In this document: in pieces, positions 45,374-53,911 of the stretch
Layout: each line of letters starts with the position of its first letter
How positions within the stretch are numbered: the first letter of the stretch is position 1
Assembly (NCBI GenBank): GCA_003116995.1
Contig: BDSL01000189.1
Coordinates: forward strand, 1-64,000
From: Yamagishiella unicocca
Taxonomy: Eukaryota; Chlorophyta; Chlorophyceae; Chlamydomonadales; Volvocaceae
Reading direction: 5' to 3'
Length of the DNA stretch: 64,000 bases
Program-made: the position numbers and the translations under genes
Notes under the pieces: generated by a model
The model's database searches: none
Told to the model about the DNA's origin: nothing
The model's input: the letters and a program-made list of their open reading frames with translations, nothing else

Positions 45374-47407
45374 TTAAGTATTTATACCTGGACGTGTCAA
45401 GCTATCTCGCACACGGGTCGCTTCAGCGAGGATGTCTTTCTCAAAGCCATTATTGCGCAGCAACTCCAAAGCGATGTACTGCCGGCTTATTCCACGCTTG
45501 AGCTGGTAAGGGTACTGAACAACCACGCTCTTGTCGGGTTGTGTCATGATGCTGACCTGCATCTGGTAGTTTTTGAAGCGCTTGGAGGTATCTTTCTGGA
45601 GCTTGCAAAGGTAGCTGAAATGTGTGCTTATTATTGTAACAGCGCTCTTGTATGCAGCCATCGCCTTTGCCACCGCATATGCGCCTGATATGCCCTCTAT
45701 GACATTGGTGCTGCTGAAGATCTCATCCATGACCACCAATGCACAGCCCCCCGAATCATGGGTGGACTTCATGCGCTCTAAGGAATCCTTGCAACGAAAC
45801 ATCTCTGCTTCGAAGAGGGATTGGGAACCCTTAACATCAGGCACGTTGATCTGGCTCCGGACGAGGGTGAACGGCGTGATGGACATGGAGCTGCATGGCG
45901 CAATGCAGATGGTTTGGCCAAGGACCACAGCCACCAAGATAGATTTCAGTAATGTAGACTTACCACCTGCGTTGGGTCCGGTTAATATCATGTTATGATC
46001 GCCCAGGACAACATTGTTACGCACGGCGGTCTTAGCATCCAGGCAAGGGTGCCAGATGTCGGTGGCATGAAGTTTTGCGAGGTTGGGTGAAGAGCGCTGA
46101 GATGCGAAGTCAACGTAGCAAAACGATAGATTTTGACGGCAGCCCTCCACTGCGACCAATGCATCAATCATGTATGCCCACCTCACGATATTTCCATTCT
46201 TGACTGTGTCAAAGTTGTGGAATGCTGCCAACGAGGTACCAAAGTTGGACAGGAGGCTATATTCTCCCAGTGAAGCTGGTTTGTCTTCCTCCACAGGCGG
46301 GTAAATCATCTGCAGATTCAAAGGGTCTTGATTTGACCAGAACTCCCGCACATCAATATTTGCCTCATCTAGCAACCTACACATCTCCATCGAATCCCTG
46401 AGGAACATGTGCACATTGCGTATTTTTTTGCAAATAATCTTACATACCGAGTTCAGCGTCCGTGCGACCTCTATGGTGCCCAGGAAGTTCTGGAAGTAAA
46501 AGATGAAGGTGAATAAAAACCATATGTAATTTGTCCATGATTGATTCTGCAACATAATCGAGAACATCATGCGAAGTGCGCGGTACAAGATGTGGAGGTA
46601 CTGGCGAAACGGCAGGGGCATACCCATGCGCTGCAAGACAAAATACGGCACGAGGAATGCCATCAATGGCATCATGATACCTATGACGGGTGACAGAATG
46701 ATGCGCTGAAGGCAGAACGCGGTAAGGCATGTGGGGGACTTATTCATTCCTCGTAAGAACCAAGATCGGAAGTACACCATGTCATACAGTGCCTGTGCTT
46801 CCTCACTTGGCACCTGAAACGCCCATCGCATATCATTTTCAAGAGGCGCCATCCTGGCAAGGATTTGCTGTATCTTTTCAACAAGACCATCTGAGCGGAG
46901 GTCGCGATTCAGAGCTCTGATAACTTCTTGGCGCTTTTTAAGGGCACTCATGTTAGATGTTGGATGCCTCAGGATATCTTGAAGGGTTTGTCGCCCACCC
47001 CTAAGCCGCGCATGACGTGACAAGCAATGAGCTACCGTTTCCACCGTTGTTGTCGTCGTTGTCGTTGTTGTCGTTACTTTACTGCAGGAGACATCATCGG
47101 TATCCGCGCCCCCCCTCGAATATGCCTCAAACATTTCAATATCTGAAAATACATGCGATTCAACACAACCATCTCCCGCAGCACGCGATGCTTCCAACAA
47201 TGGCTCACAAAGTGTCGTAACATCTATTGCATCACCGATGTCGTTTTTGCTATTTCCATCATTTACACAATCTAGTATGTCATCACTTGTCAATTCCCCG
47301 AAGTCAAGAATGTCACTTTTATCGCTCAGCGCATTTAGGGTCTCAATGTTCTGCAACATGTCCTTATCCAATGCCATGTTGCGCATAGCTGTAATAATAG
47401 ACATCAT
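45374..47407 (-). CDS. MutS-like ATPase with membrane helices
   Basis: ATG 47407 gives 677 residues. The C-terminal 270 residues are a clear MutS ATPase domain: Walker A TGPNAGGKST near residue 478, LVRSQINVPDVKGSQSLFEAEMFR near 510-535, Walker B VVMDEIFSSTNV near 558, and ISTHFSYL near 590. The N-terminal mismatch-binding and connector domains are missing. Instead there are several hydrophobic helices between residues about 220 and 330 (SPVIGIMMPLMAFLVPYFVL, YIWFLFTFIFYFQNF). Such membrane-type MutS relatives exist in bacteria and some giant viruses and are not known mismatch-repair proteins. Residues 120-130 are a poly-Thr run. Function unknown. Confidence 0.8.
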   Translation of the reverse strand: MMSIITAMRNMALDKDMLQNIETLNALSDKSDILDFGELTSDDILDCVNDGNSKNDIGDAIDVTTLCEPLLEASRAAGDGCVESHVFSDIEMFEAYSRGGADTDDVSCSKVTTTTTTTTTTVETVAHCLSRHARLRGGRQTLQDILRHPTSNMSALKKRQEVIRALNRDLRSDGLVEKIQQILARMAPLENDMRWAFQVPSEEAQALYDMVYFRSWFLRGMNKSPTCLTAFCLQRIILSPVIGIMMPLMAFLVPYFVLQRMGMPLPFRQYLHILYRALRMMFSIMLQNQSWTNYIWFLFTFIFYFQNFLGTIEVARTLNSVCKIICKKIRNVHMFLRDSMEMCRLLDEANIDVREFWSNQDPLNLQMIYPPVEEDKPASLGEYSLLSNFGTSLAAFHNFDTVKNGNIVRWAYMIDALVAVEGCRQNLSFCYVDFASQRSSPNLAKLHATDIWHPCLDAKTAVRNNVVLGDHNMILTGPNAGGKSTLLKSILVAVVLGQTICIAPCSSMSITPFTLVRSQINVPDVKGSQSLFEAEMFRCKDSLERMKSTHDSGGCALVVMDEIFSSTNVIEGISGAYAVAKAMAAYKSAVTIISTHFSYLCKLQKDTSKRFKNYQMQVSIMTQPDKSVVVQYPYQLKRGISRQYIALELLRNNGFEKDILAEATRVRDSLTRPGINT

Positions 47408-47594
47408 TTTCCCGTGTTGTCTCAATATCTCGCAATGTTAAGGGCATACTATCTAAGACTGAACCAAAAACATATGTGATAACGGACGCGCACTTGGACC
47501 ATAAGCAATTATTACATAATATATTTCACGAATTATAGTTTATTAATTATAGTTTCTGCATGAAAATTAATATTATACTTTTACCACAGCCTGT

Positions 47595-49487
47595 ATGAAC
47601 GATACCCCCTCTATGAACTCATTCGATAGTAGACATGGAACACCGCAGATGAGCGAATATGACAACGCTGTATTGGACATCTTAAAAGCATCGATGTTAG
47701 ACTACATCCATTCTAGGATAGCAGTATGTAACAATGTCGAGTCCATGTGCATGTTATTCTTGGAAATGCGTGACATCACTGACTACTCATTAAGTAAAGA
47801 TGAAGATGTGAAGTCACACTTCATGGATGCTTACAGTCAACATCGAAGTACTATGAATGCATGGCGTAAGTCCAGCAAAGGACACCATCGACACGAGTCA
47901 AGCACAGGACACAATCAAATTACTTCCCGATATCTGGAACAGCAGCAGGAAGATGGACGCAGATATGACAATAGGGGTACCATTAATCATAACCGCTATG
48001 ACCGCAATGACCGCAATGACCGCAATGACCGCAATTATGAACAGCAGCGTCCCCAGCCACTCGTTATAGATCATACATCTTCTCGCCCCAATAATCCTAG
48101 ATCACCGAATCAGTACATTGCAAGGACAGTAGCATTACGAAAGACGGTTAATGCTAATTCACCAATTCGTTCACCAACTCGTTCACCAACCCGTTCACCA
48201 ATGGCAAGATTTGGCGGGGGTAATGGCCAGCTCCCAAAGCTGCTTTCGATCCTTTTAAAAAAATACAAACACAAATTTACTCTTATTTCAACAGATGAGG
48301 ATGTTGTTGGGAGCATGGTTGAATCCCTTACGAACATTGGTTCAGAAATCATCAGCGGAATTGCGGATGTAATTCCTGCATGGCCATACATAGCATCAAT
48401 AAAGAACGAATGGCAAACCCTTCGGAGTACTGTATCGGGTTCTGTCCATCGTCGCAACTCAATAATACGTATGTCTATGCGCATTATGATGGCTGGTGGC
48501 ATGATAGCATGTAACTTGACATCACCAATTCACGGAGGCATCCCTTGCATCCCGCTGTCTGTTACCATGACAATCGCCAATAAATTGGCAGATAACCATA
48601 TGGAAAAGGCCCGAACAAAGATTGGATGGGAAGAAAATGCAAATATTGCCCAGGATATGCGACGAGGTACAGTTCTAAAGACAACGGGGGATGAAGCCAT
48701 GATAGAGATTCTCAATAGTATGATACCAAAAACGTTTACTTCACCTTGTGATGCAACGAAAGAAGAACGAAATAAGTACATTATTCTTACTCTGTCCCAT
48801 ATTGTTGATGTGACAATCAGGGAGCTCCTATACATTTTGCCTGAAAACTCAAACCTAGCTATGCTAAATAATGCATCGCAGTCGGAGAGCCATGAACATT
48901 CTAGGTCTAAAAATGGATCTAAAAATGGATCAATTAATGGTTCTAAAAATGGATCTAAAAATGGATCTAAAACAATCGATGATGTCATACTTGAGATCCG
49001 GAATACATTGTCATTTAATCCAGATTCAGAGGACTCCAATACGATGGATTACATCTTGAACATGAAAAAATCAAGTTCATGTGGACCAGGCGGCCACTGC
49101 ATTGCCGTTCGTCGAGATGTATTACCATCAGAAATCGGAAGCGCCTTTGATTGGATTGAAATTATAATTCAGTCAACCAATACTGATAACAATGCGTTTA
49201 CATGGGGAAGTCATTCAGATTACATAGATATGCTGCATGTCCTAAAAACTACGTATGTATCACTTGCAGACAAGCATGCACTGGCTAACCCCACGAATAT
49301 GGCAGTTTCGATATCAACAGGCTTAGGAAAAACGCGAGGTGTGGCAACTGCGCGCCGAGACGACCCAGATCCAAAAGATAAAAAAACAAAAAAAAAGGGT
49401 TGGTTTAGCAGGGGGGGCGAAGGAGGTCCGAGTATGACCAAGTATATACAGGTAAGATCAAAAAGATCAAAAAGGTCAAAAAGATAA
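47595..49487 (+). CDS. Large hypothetical protein
   Basis: ATG 47595 gives 630 residues. N-terminal 80 residues are helical, then low-complexity stretches (DRNDRNDRNDRN; PTRSPTRSPTRSP; SKNGSKNGS) separate folded parts. A Gly-Gly-Gly stretch (RFGGGNGQLPKLLSILLKKY) near residue 205 is followed by a helical region with moderately hydrophobic segments (IIRMSMRIMMAGGMIACNL, CIPLSVTMTIANKLAD). The basic C-terminal KRSKRSKR is from a repeat. It could be a virion protein, but no family is recognised. Confidence 0.55.
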   Translation: MNDTPSMNSFDSRHGTPQMSEYDNAVLDILKASMLDYIHSRIAVCNNVESMCMLFLEMRDITDYSLSKDEDVKSHFMDAYSQHRSTMNAWRKSSKGHHRHESSTGHNQITSRYLEQQQEDGRRYDNRGTINHNRYDRNDRNDRNDRNYEQQRPQPLVIDHTSSRPNNPRSPNQYIARTVALRKTVNANSPIRSPTRSPTRSPMARFGGGNGQLPKLLSILLKKYKHKFTLISTDEDVVGSMVESLTNIGSEIISGIADVIPAWPYIASIKNEWQTLRSTVSGSVHRRNSIIRMSMRIMMAGGMIACNLTSPIHGGIPCIPLSVTMTIANKLADNHMEKARTKIGWEENANIAQDMRRGTVLKTTGDEAMIEILNSMIPKTFTSPCDATKEERNKYIILTLSHIVDVTIRELLYILPENSNLAMLNNASQSESHEHSRSKNGSKNGSINGSKNGSKNGSKTIDDVILEIRNTLSFNPDSEDSNTMDYILNMKKSSSCGPGGHCIAVRRDVLPSEIGSAFDWIEIIIQSTNTDNNAFTWGSHSDYIDMLHVLKTTYVSLADKHALANPTNMAVSISTGLGKTRGVATARRDDPDPKDKKTKKKGWFSRGGEGGPSMTKYIQVRSKRSKRSKR

Positions 49488-49545
49488 AAAGATAAAAAAG
49501 ATAAAAAAAACTCGAAATGATGTCTAATAGGTGTACGTACTATAC

Positions 49546-49568
49546 TCAGCGTTGCGCCCGTAATAATC
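49546..49568. repeat. Left half of the inverted-repeat element
   Basis: cagcgttgcgcccgtaataa with 14 of 16 terminal bases conserved; the right half is absent. Confidence 0.55.
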
Positions 49569-49609
49569 CAGACATCAACACATTACGATACATGATGATA
49601 TATACAGTG

Positions 49610-50689
49610 CTATATAGAGCAGCGCACTTCGGAGATTGACAAGGGTTTCTTGAGCAAATCGCGCATGGACTCCACACGTGCATAATCGTACTTGCGTTGT
49701 TTTTTTTGTTTTTGTTGTATCTTCGATGTGTAAATCCAGCTTCCGGCTTCAAAACTAGCTTCATTATCGCCAACAACGATCATGAATTGAGCATCTTGCG
49801 CCTCTCTAACCTTGCGTTTCTTGTAGTGATGAGCAGTATTACTCGCTATATTACAGGTATCAGGAGTCGTCGAAGTATTAAGATTATGAGGAACAGAAGT
49901 TGCATTCTGATCATTAGTGTCAGTCATAGTCATATCATGAATACTATGATGTTGTGGTACTCCAACCGCTACCACATCATGCTTTGCCACGAAGGATTCC
50001 CAGCAGACTGGAGGCCTCATCGGATCACATGCTTTGCCGAGATATTTCGATAATGTGTCCTTCATATGGATGAGCTGCACATCGAAACCCTGCTGCTGCG
50101 CGCGAGTCATGGGCTCGAGGAAATCGCAATCACCTGTCATTAAGATTATCTTGGCGCTGCCACGCTCTTTCTTGACCAGATGGAGTTTTTCGTGGGTGAA
50201 TAGCGACATTATCTTGCAAAGTGCATAGTCGGCGCCAAGCTTCTTAACGTGATAGGACGACAAGACGATTGTCATGTGCGGCGAAATATGCTCTAGGAAT
50301 AACTTGTTGCTCTTCTGTAAGTACTTAAGGGACACAGGTGTCACGCCACAGACACTCATGTACTCGTGGAACCCGCAATCGGTGATGTACTCCTTCTTCA
50401 AGCTCAATATGATATCTTCTATTCTCAGGTCATTATCATTTTTATTAGTATTATAATTGCATGGAGGGAGCACATTCTCTATGTCCCAGATGATGATTGC
50501 GGGACGATCCTTTGTTGTCGTTATCGATTTGGTTATCGATTTGGAGGTCACCTCACTGGCTCTCTCATCATCACTGGCTCTCTTATCATCACTTACTCTC
50601 TCATCCTCCTCCGAGATTCCCTCGTCCTCCTGGACATTGACTGATGTTGCAGATGATTTTGATGATATCGTTGAGTAAATACACCCCAT
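49610..50689 (-). CDS. NYN-domain ribonuclease with probable N-myristoylation
   Basis: ATG 50689 gives 359 residues. It begins MGCIYS, a classic N-myristoylation signal with a neighbouring cysteine for palmitoylation, which would tether it to membranes. After an acidic, Ser-rich linker, residues about 62-215 are a NYN/PIN-like nuclease nearly co-linear with that at 20314-21696: RPAIIIWDIENVLPP, VCGVTPVSLKYLQKSNKLFLEH, KKLGADYALCKIMS and LMTGDCDFLEP...AQQQGFDVQLIH. The C-terminal 140 residues are unrelated to the other copy. Two membrane/RNA-directed copies suggest division of labour in RNA cleavage (inference). Divergently transcribed from the RNase HII gene. Confidence 0.75.
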   Translation of the reverse strand: MGCIYSTISSKSSATSVNVQEDEGISEEDERVSDDKRASDDERASEVTSKSITKSITTTKDRPAIIIWDIENVLPPCNYNTNKNDNDLRIEDIILSLKKEYITDCGFHEYMSVCGVTPVSLKYLQKSNKLFLEHISPHMTIVLSSYHVKKLGADYALCKIMSLFTHEKLHLVKKERGSAKIILMTGDCDFLEPMTRAQQQGFDVQLIHMKDTLSKYLGKACDPMRPPVCWESFVAKHDVVAVGVPQHHSIHDMTMTDTNDQNATSVPHNLNTSTTPDTCNIASNTAHHYKKRKVREAQDAQFMIVVGDNEASFEAGSWIYTSKIQQKQKKQRKYDYARVESMRDLLKKPLSISEVRCSI

Positions 50690-50881
50690 TTGTCTACACC
50701 TTTTGTACTCGTGTGTTGTTTACAGGGAAATACGTCAGAGAGAGTATATAATACGTGTACGTTAACCTCTTCTATTACCTCTTTTATTACCTCTTTTATA
50801 TAAGACAAGGTATATACACAAGGTGTGTTTGTACACGAAGACTGGCTTTTCGTGTACACATATCTTCCCACTTCCACACAG

Positions 50882-51559
50882 ATGCTCCCCCGACGGCCGC
50901 TGCCAATCACACCGTCACATGATCGCATTGAAGCAGGCGTGGATGAGGCAGGACGCGGAAGCCTCGCAGGCCCTGTTTTTGCAGCCGCTGTAATTTGGAG
51001 CCCTGATATCACTGACGGTCCCGCCAGCGAGATTAGGGATTCTAAGAAACTGAGCCGATCTGTTCGTCAGCGCTTGCGTGGATACATTGAAGACAATGCT
51101 CTTTCATTTGCAGTATCGAGTGTATCAAGTTCTTTGATCGATGAGTCAAATATCTTAGACGCAACTATGGATGCTATGCACGCAGCATTATCACAGCTGG
51201 ATATCCAAGTCGATGTGGTCCTGGTGGATGGATCTATCTTTCGTCCGTTCTCGAATGTTCCACATATGTGTATTCCTGGTGGTGATGACCAATATGTATC
51301 TATAGCAGCAGCAAGCATACTCGCAAAAGAGTACCACGATGACTATATGCGCGCGGTAGCAAGTGAATTTCCAGAGTATTCATTTGACAAGAATATGGGC
51401 TATGGGACACTTCACCATCTGGAAGCTCTTGCAATTCATGGCCCTACACCTATTCATCGTAGGACATTCCGGAACTCGAAAAAAGAAATCAGAGAACTCA
51501 AAGGACACAAAGGACACAAGGGACACAACAAGGACATGATTTCATATGATTTCATATGA
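50882..51559 (+). CDS. rnhB: Ribonuclease HII
   Basis: From ATG 50882 the product has 225 residues. Motifs are complete: GVDEAGRGSLAGPV with catalytic D21-E22, DSKKLS near 55, VDVVLVDG near 108 (third acid), and DDQYVSIAAASILAKEYHDDYM near 137-158, then GYGTLHH. The enzyme cleaves the RNA of RNA-DNA hybrids and single ribonucleotides, for primer removal. The C-terminal KGHKGHKGH is a small repeat. The upstream in-frame GTG at 50825 is an unlikely start. Confidence 0.9.
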   Translation: MLPRRPLPITPSHDRIEAGVDEAGRGSLAGPVFAAAVIWSPDITDGPASEIRDSKKLSRSVRQRLRGYIEDNALSFAVSSVSSSLIDESNILDATMDAMHAALSQLDIQVDVVLVDGSIFRPFSNVPHMCIPGGDDQYVSIAAASILAKEYHDDYMRAVASEFPEYSFDKNMGYGTLHHLEALAIHGPTPIHRRTFRNSKKEIRELKGHKGHKGHNKDMISYDFI

Positions 51560-51570
51560 TGATGATGGAA

Positions 51571-52527
51571 TTACTTTGAGAGTTTTACAGATAGATATTG
51601 AGTCGCAATGGGTGTATTCCAATGCAACAATTTGTAACGATCTCCTCGCAAACATCTTGATATCATGTACATCTCGACAGCATTCATTACAGTGTCATTC
51701 CTAATAAATAAAAGACAATCTGAAGAAAGTCGTACCATGCTCACATACGCTCTTTCAAACAAATACATTTGTAGCAAGACCATGGCCAATTGATCTTCGA
51801 TATCTGGCGATCGATTTTCGACTGCACCTCCTTCTTCTTTCGCAACAACCTTAGAATTCATAATCTTGAAAAGACCGGTCTGGGAGTCATAATGAATGTC
51901 AGAACGACCATCAACGCAGAAGAAACGCAAATCATCACTGCTAATGACAATGTTAACACCAAGTGATGCCAACCAGCTGTGACTGTGCTCAGTTATTTGC
52001 GAATACCCCCTTGAAATCGTCGTAAGATGTTCCTTCCATGGCAAAAGCGTTTGAAACGAGAAATTATCGGTAGTATTCTCCAGCATGTAGGACTCAATGA
52101 CACCATGTGCGTCGCCCGTGCCCTGCCAGATGAAGTACAGGCTGCCTTTGGCAGAAAGCATCATGGTGATCTTGAAGAGTCTCAGATAAGCCTGTGCGAG
52201 TTTCATTGCCTCGTGGTGATTTATCAGCAAATCATTCCTGCATGTAACTGTGTTGTCTTTCCCAGAAAACGCGAAAAGACGAGTGTCCACAGTGTATGAA
52301 ATATCGTGTCTACCGATGCGTCCCTTCTCAGCTCTGTTCACAATGCCATAAAAACATAGCTCGTCATCATTTAAGACTATAGAACCTTTTGTCACACCGT
52401 GTTTCACCATCCAGGCATTAAATGTGTCCTGGGCAACCAGTGATGAATCCATATTGAAATTGCTGTTGTCATCCCAATATTCCCTAAACGTGTTGTCAAT
52501 GCCATGTATTATTATATCATTGTTCAT
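51571..52527 (-). CDS. Hypothetical protein with internal duplication
   Basis: ATG 52527 gives 318 residues (an ATG-less Asn-rich extension runs to 52599). Two halves look related: FNAWMVKHGVTKGSIVLNDDELCFYGIVNR near residues 35-64 and SHSWLASLGVNIVISSDDLRFFCVDGR near 185-212, each followed by a strand and a long helix. Probably two copies of one small alpha/beta domain. No family recognised. Confidence 0.55.
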   Translation of the reverse strand: MNNDIIIHGIDNTFREYWDDNSNFNMDSSLVAQDTFNAWMVKHGVTKGSIVLNDDELCFYGIVNRAEKGRIGRHDISYTVDTRLFAFSGKDNTVTCRNDLLINHHEAMKLAQAYLRLFKITMMLSAKGSLYFIWQGTGDAHGVIESYMLENTTDNFSFQTLLPWKEHLTTISRGYSQITEHSHSWLASLGVNIVISSDDLRFFCVDGRSDIHYDSQTGLFKIMNSKVVAKEEGGAVENRSPDIEDQLAMVLLQMYLFERAYVSMVRLSSDCLLFIRNDTVMNAVEMYMISRCLRGDRYKLLHWNTPIATQYLSVKLSK

Positions 52528-52737
52528 GACAATAGATATTGATTGTTTTTGTTTGTAGTTTTTGTTGTTGTTGTTGTTGTTGATGTTGATGTTGCGCAAA
52601 TGCCATAGTTATATGTTTGACTGGTCATAACGGAATTTATGGAGAAATGAATACATACATATTTTTGAAATGAAATAATTGAAAATGATAAAAATGCCAC
52701 AATCGAAACAATCGCAAACACAGACCAACTTCCTCCT

Positions 52738-53754
52738 TCATGATGCACCCCTATATTCTGTATATCCCGTCGTAATTTCATAGGGATCTACGTCTTCCGC
52801 CTCTGTGAGCGGTAGTTGGACGTCCGTCCCTTGGTATCTTGTTACCACGTCTGCATTATATGCGATGTAGATATTGATGCTACCAGCGCGTGACAGCATG
52901 CTCATCTGCGAATCAATTTGGAATTGGATATTGTCCTTCTTGTAATAGTCTACGAACTTCGTTGCACCCTTCTTATTGATTAGGTAAGCATGGGTTCCCC
53001 AGAAGGTCTTTACTTTCCGACTCGCCTCTGGTACTGTCCCCTTATCATCATCGTCATGCTCCAGGAACTCCAAGAAATGGAACCCAAAGAGGATTATGTC
53101 CCAGTCCGATGGGGCCTCTTGCAGCGCCATGTTGATCTTCTCACGCATGTTCACAGGAATTAGAGCGTCATCCTCCATTATGACATATGTATCATTTACA
53201 TGATCATTGAGTAGCATCATCATGACCATGGTGTGTGACAGGAAGCAGCCTACCGCCCCTGTCGATAGGTCTGAATGGCGGACCCTTTGTCCGGTGCGCT
53301 GTGTCTCTTCTAATTGTTTAGCTGCTGCAGGCGATATGGACTTTAAGGCATCCTCATCTTGTATTTCAACTCCTGAAAATCGCCGCAGCTCCAGCACTCC
53401 ATCAGAACCAGGTCCGACGTCCGATGCTTCGTAGTCAGCCATGAAGTTGCGCATGCGGTCTAGATTACTGTCGAGGTTGATGACAACAATGCAGAGGTTT
53501 CGCATCAGTGGAGATAATTCTTCCATAATGCTGCTGCTGCTAGAGGGTGTGATAGTATTATTTGTCATGTTGCTATTGAATCGCAGATACGGTGATATCG
53601 GTGATATCGGAGATGATAATAAGTAAGGTGATTGTGTTACCGATACTGGACTAATATTACCATTCAATGACCAGAAGAAGACGATTGTCGTAGTAAAGAT
53701 GGTAAAGATTGCGAGGAGCAATATGAATATTAGTCTGGATAAATCCACCTTCAT
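52738..53754 (-). CDS. Family 25 glycosyltransferase with N-terminal membrane anchor
   Basis: ATG 53754 gives 338 residues. One N-terminal helix (LIFILLLAIFTIFTTTIVFFW) anchors it with the catalytic part in a lumen (type II topology). Residues about 85-300 match family 25 (LPS-type and collagen galactosyltransferases): CIVVINLDSNLDRM, STGAVGCFLSHTMVMM, the acidic cluster VIMEDDALIP, DWDIILFGFH and AYLINKKGATKFV. It transfers a sugar onto lipid or protein acceptors; in giant viruses such enzymes decorate capsid proteins or collagen-like fibres. Confidence 0.85.
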   Translation of the reverse strand: MKVDLSRLIFILLLAIFTIFTTTIVFFWSLNGNISPVSVTQSPYLLSSPISPISPYLRFNSNMTNNTITPSSSSSIMEELSPLMRNLCIVVINLDSNLDRMRNFMADYEASDVGPGSDGVLELRRFSGVEIQDEDALKSISPAAAKQLEETQRTGQRVRHSDLSTGAVGCFLSHTMVMMMLLNDHVNDTYVIMEDDALIPVNMREKINMALQEAPSDWDIILFGFHFLEFLEHDDDDKGTVPEASRKVKTFWGTHAYLINKKGATKFVDYYKKDNIQFQIDSQMSMLSRAGSINIYIAYNADVVTRYQGTDVQLPLTEAEDVDPYEITTGYTEYRGAS

Positions 53755-53911
53755 ACGTGTAGTAATGGATCCTTCGGATATGAACTCATGATATTTAATA
53801 ATACATTTCTATGTGATAAAGTAATTGTAGAGGACGATGCATCTCGTCTGAGTCTGATGAAAACCGGACATCACAATATTAGAAATAGTATATATCTTCT
53901 ATAATCTAGAA

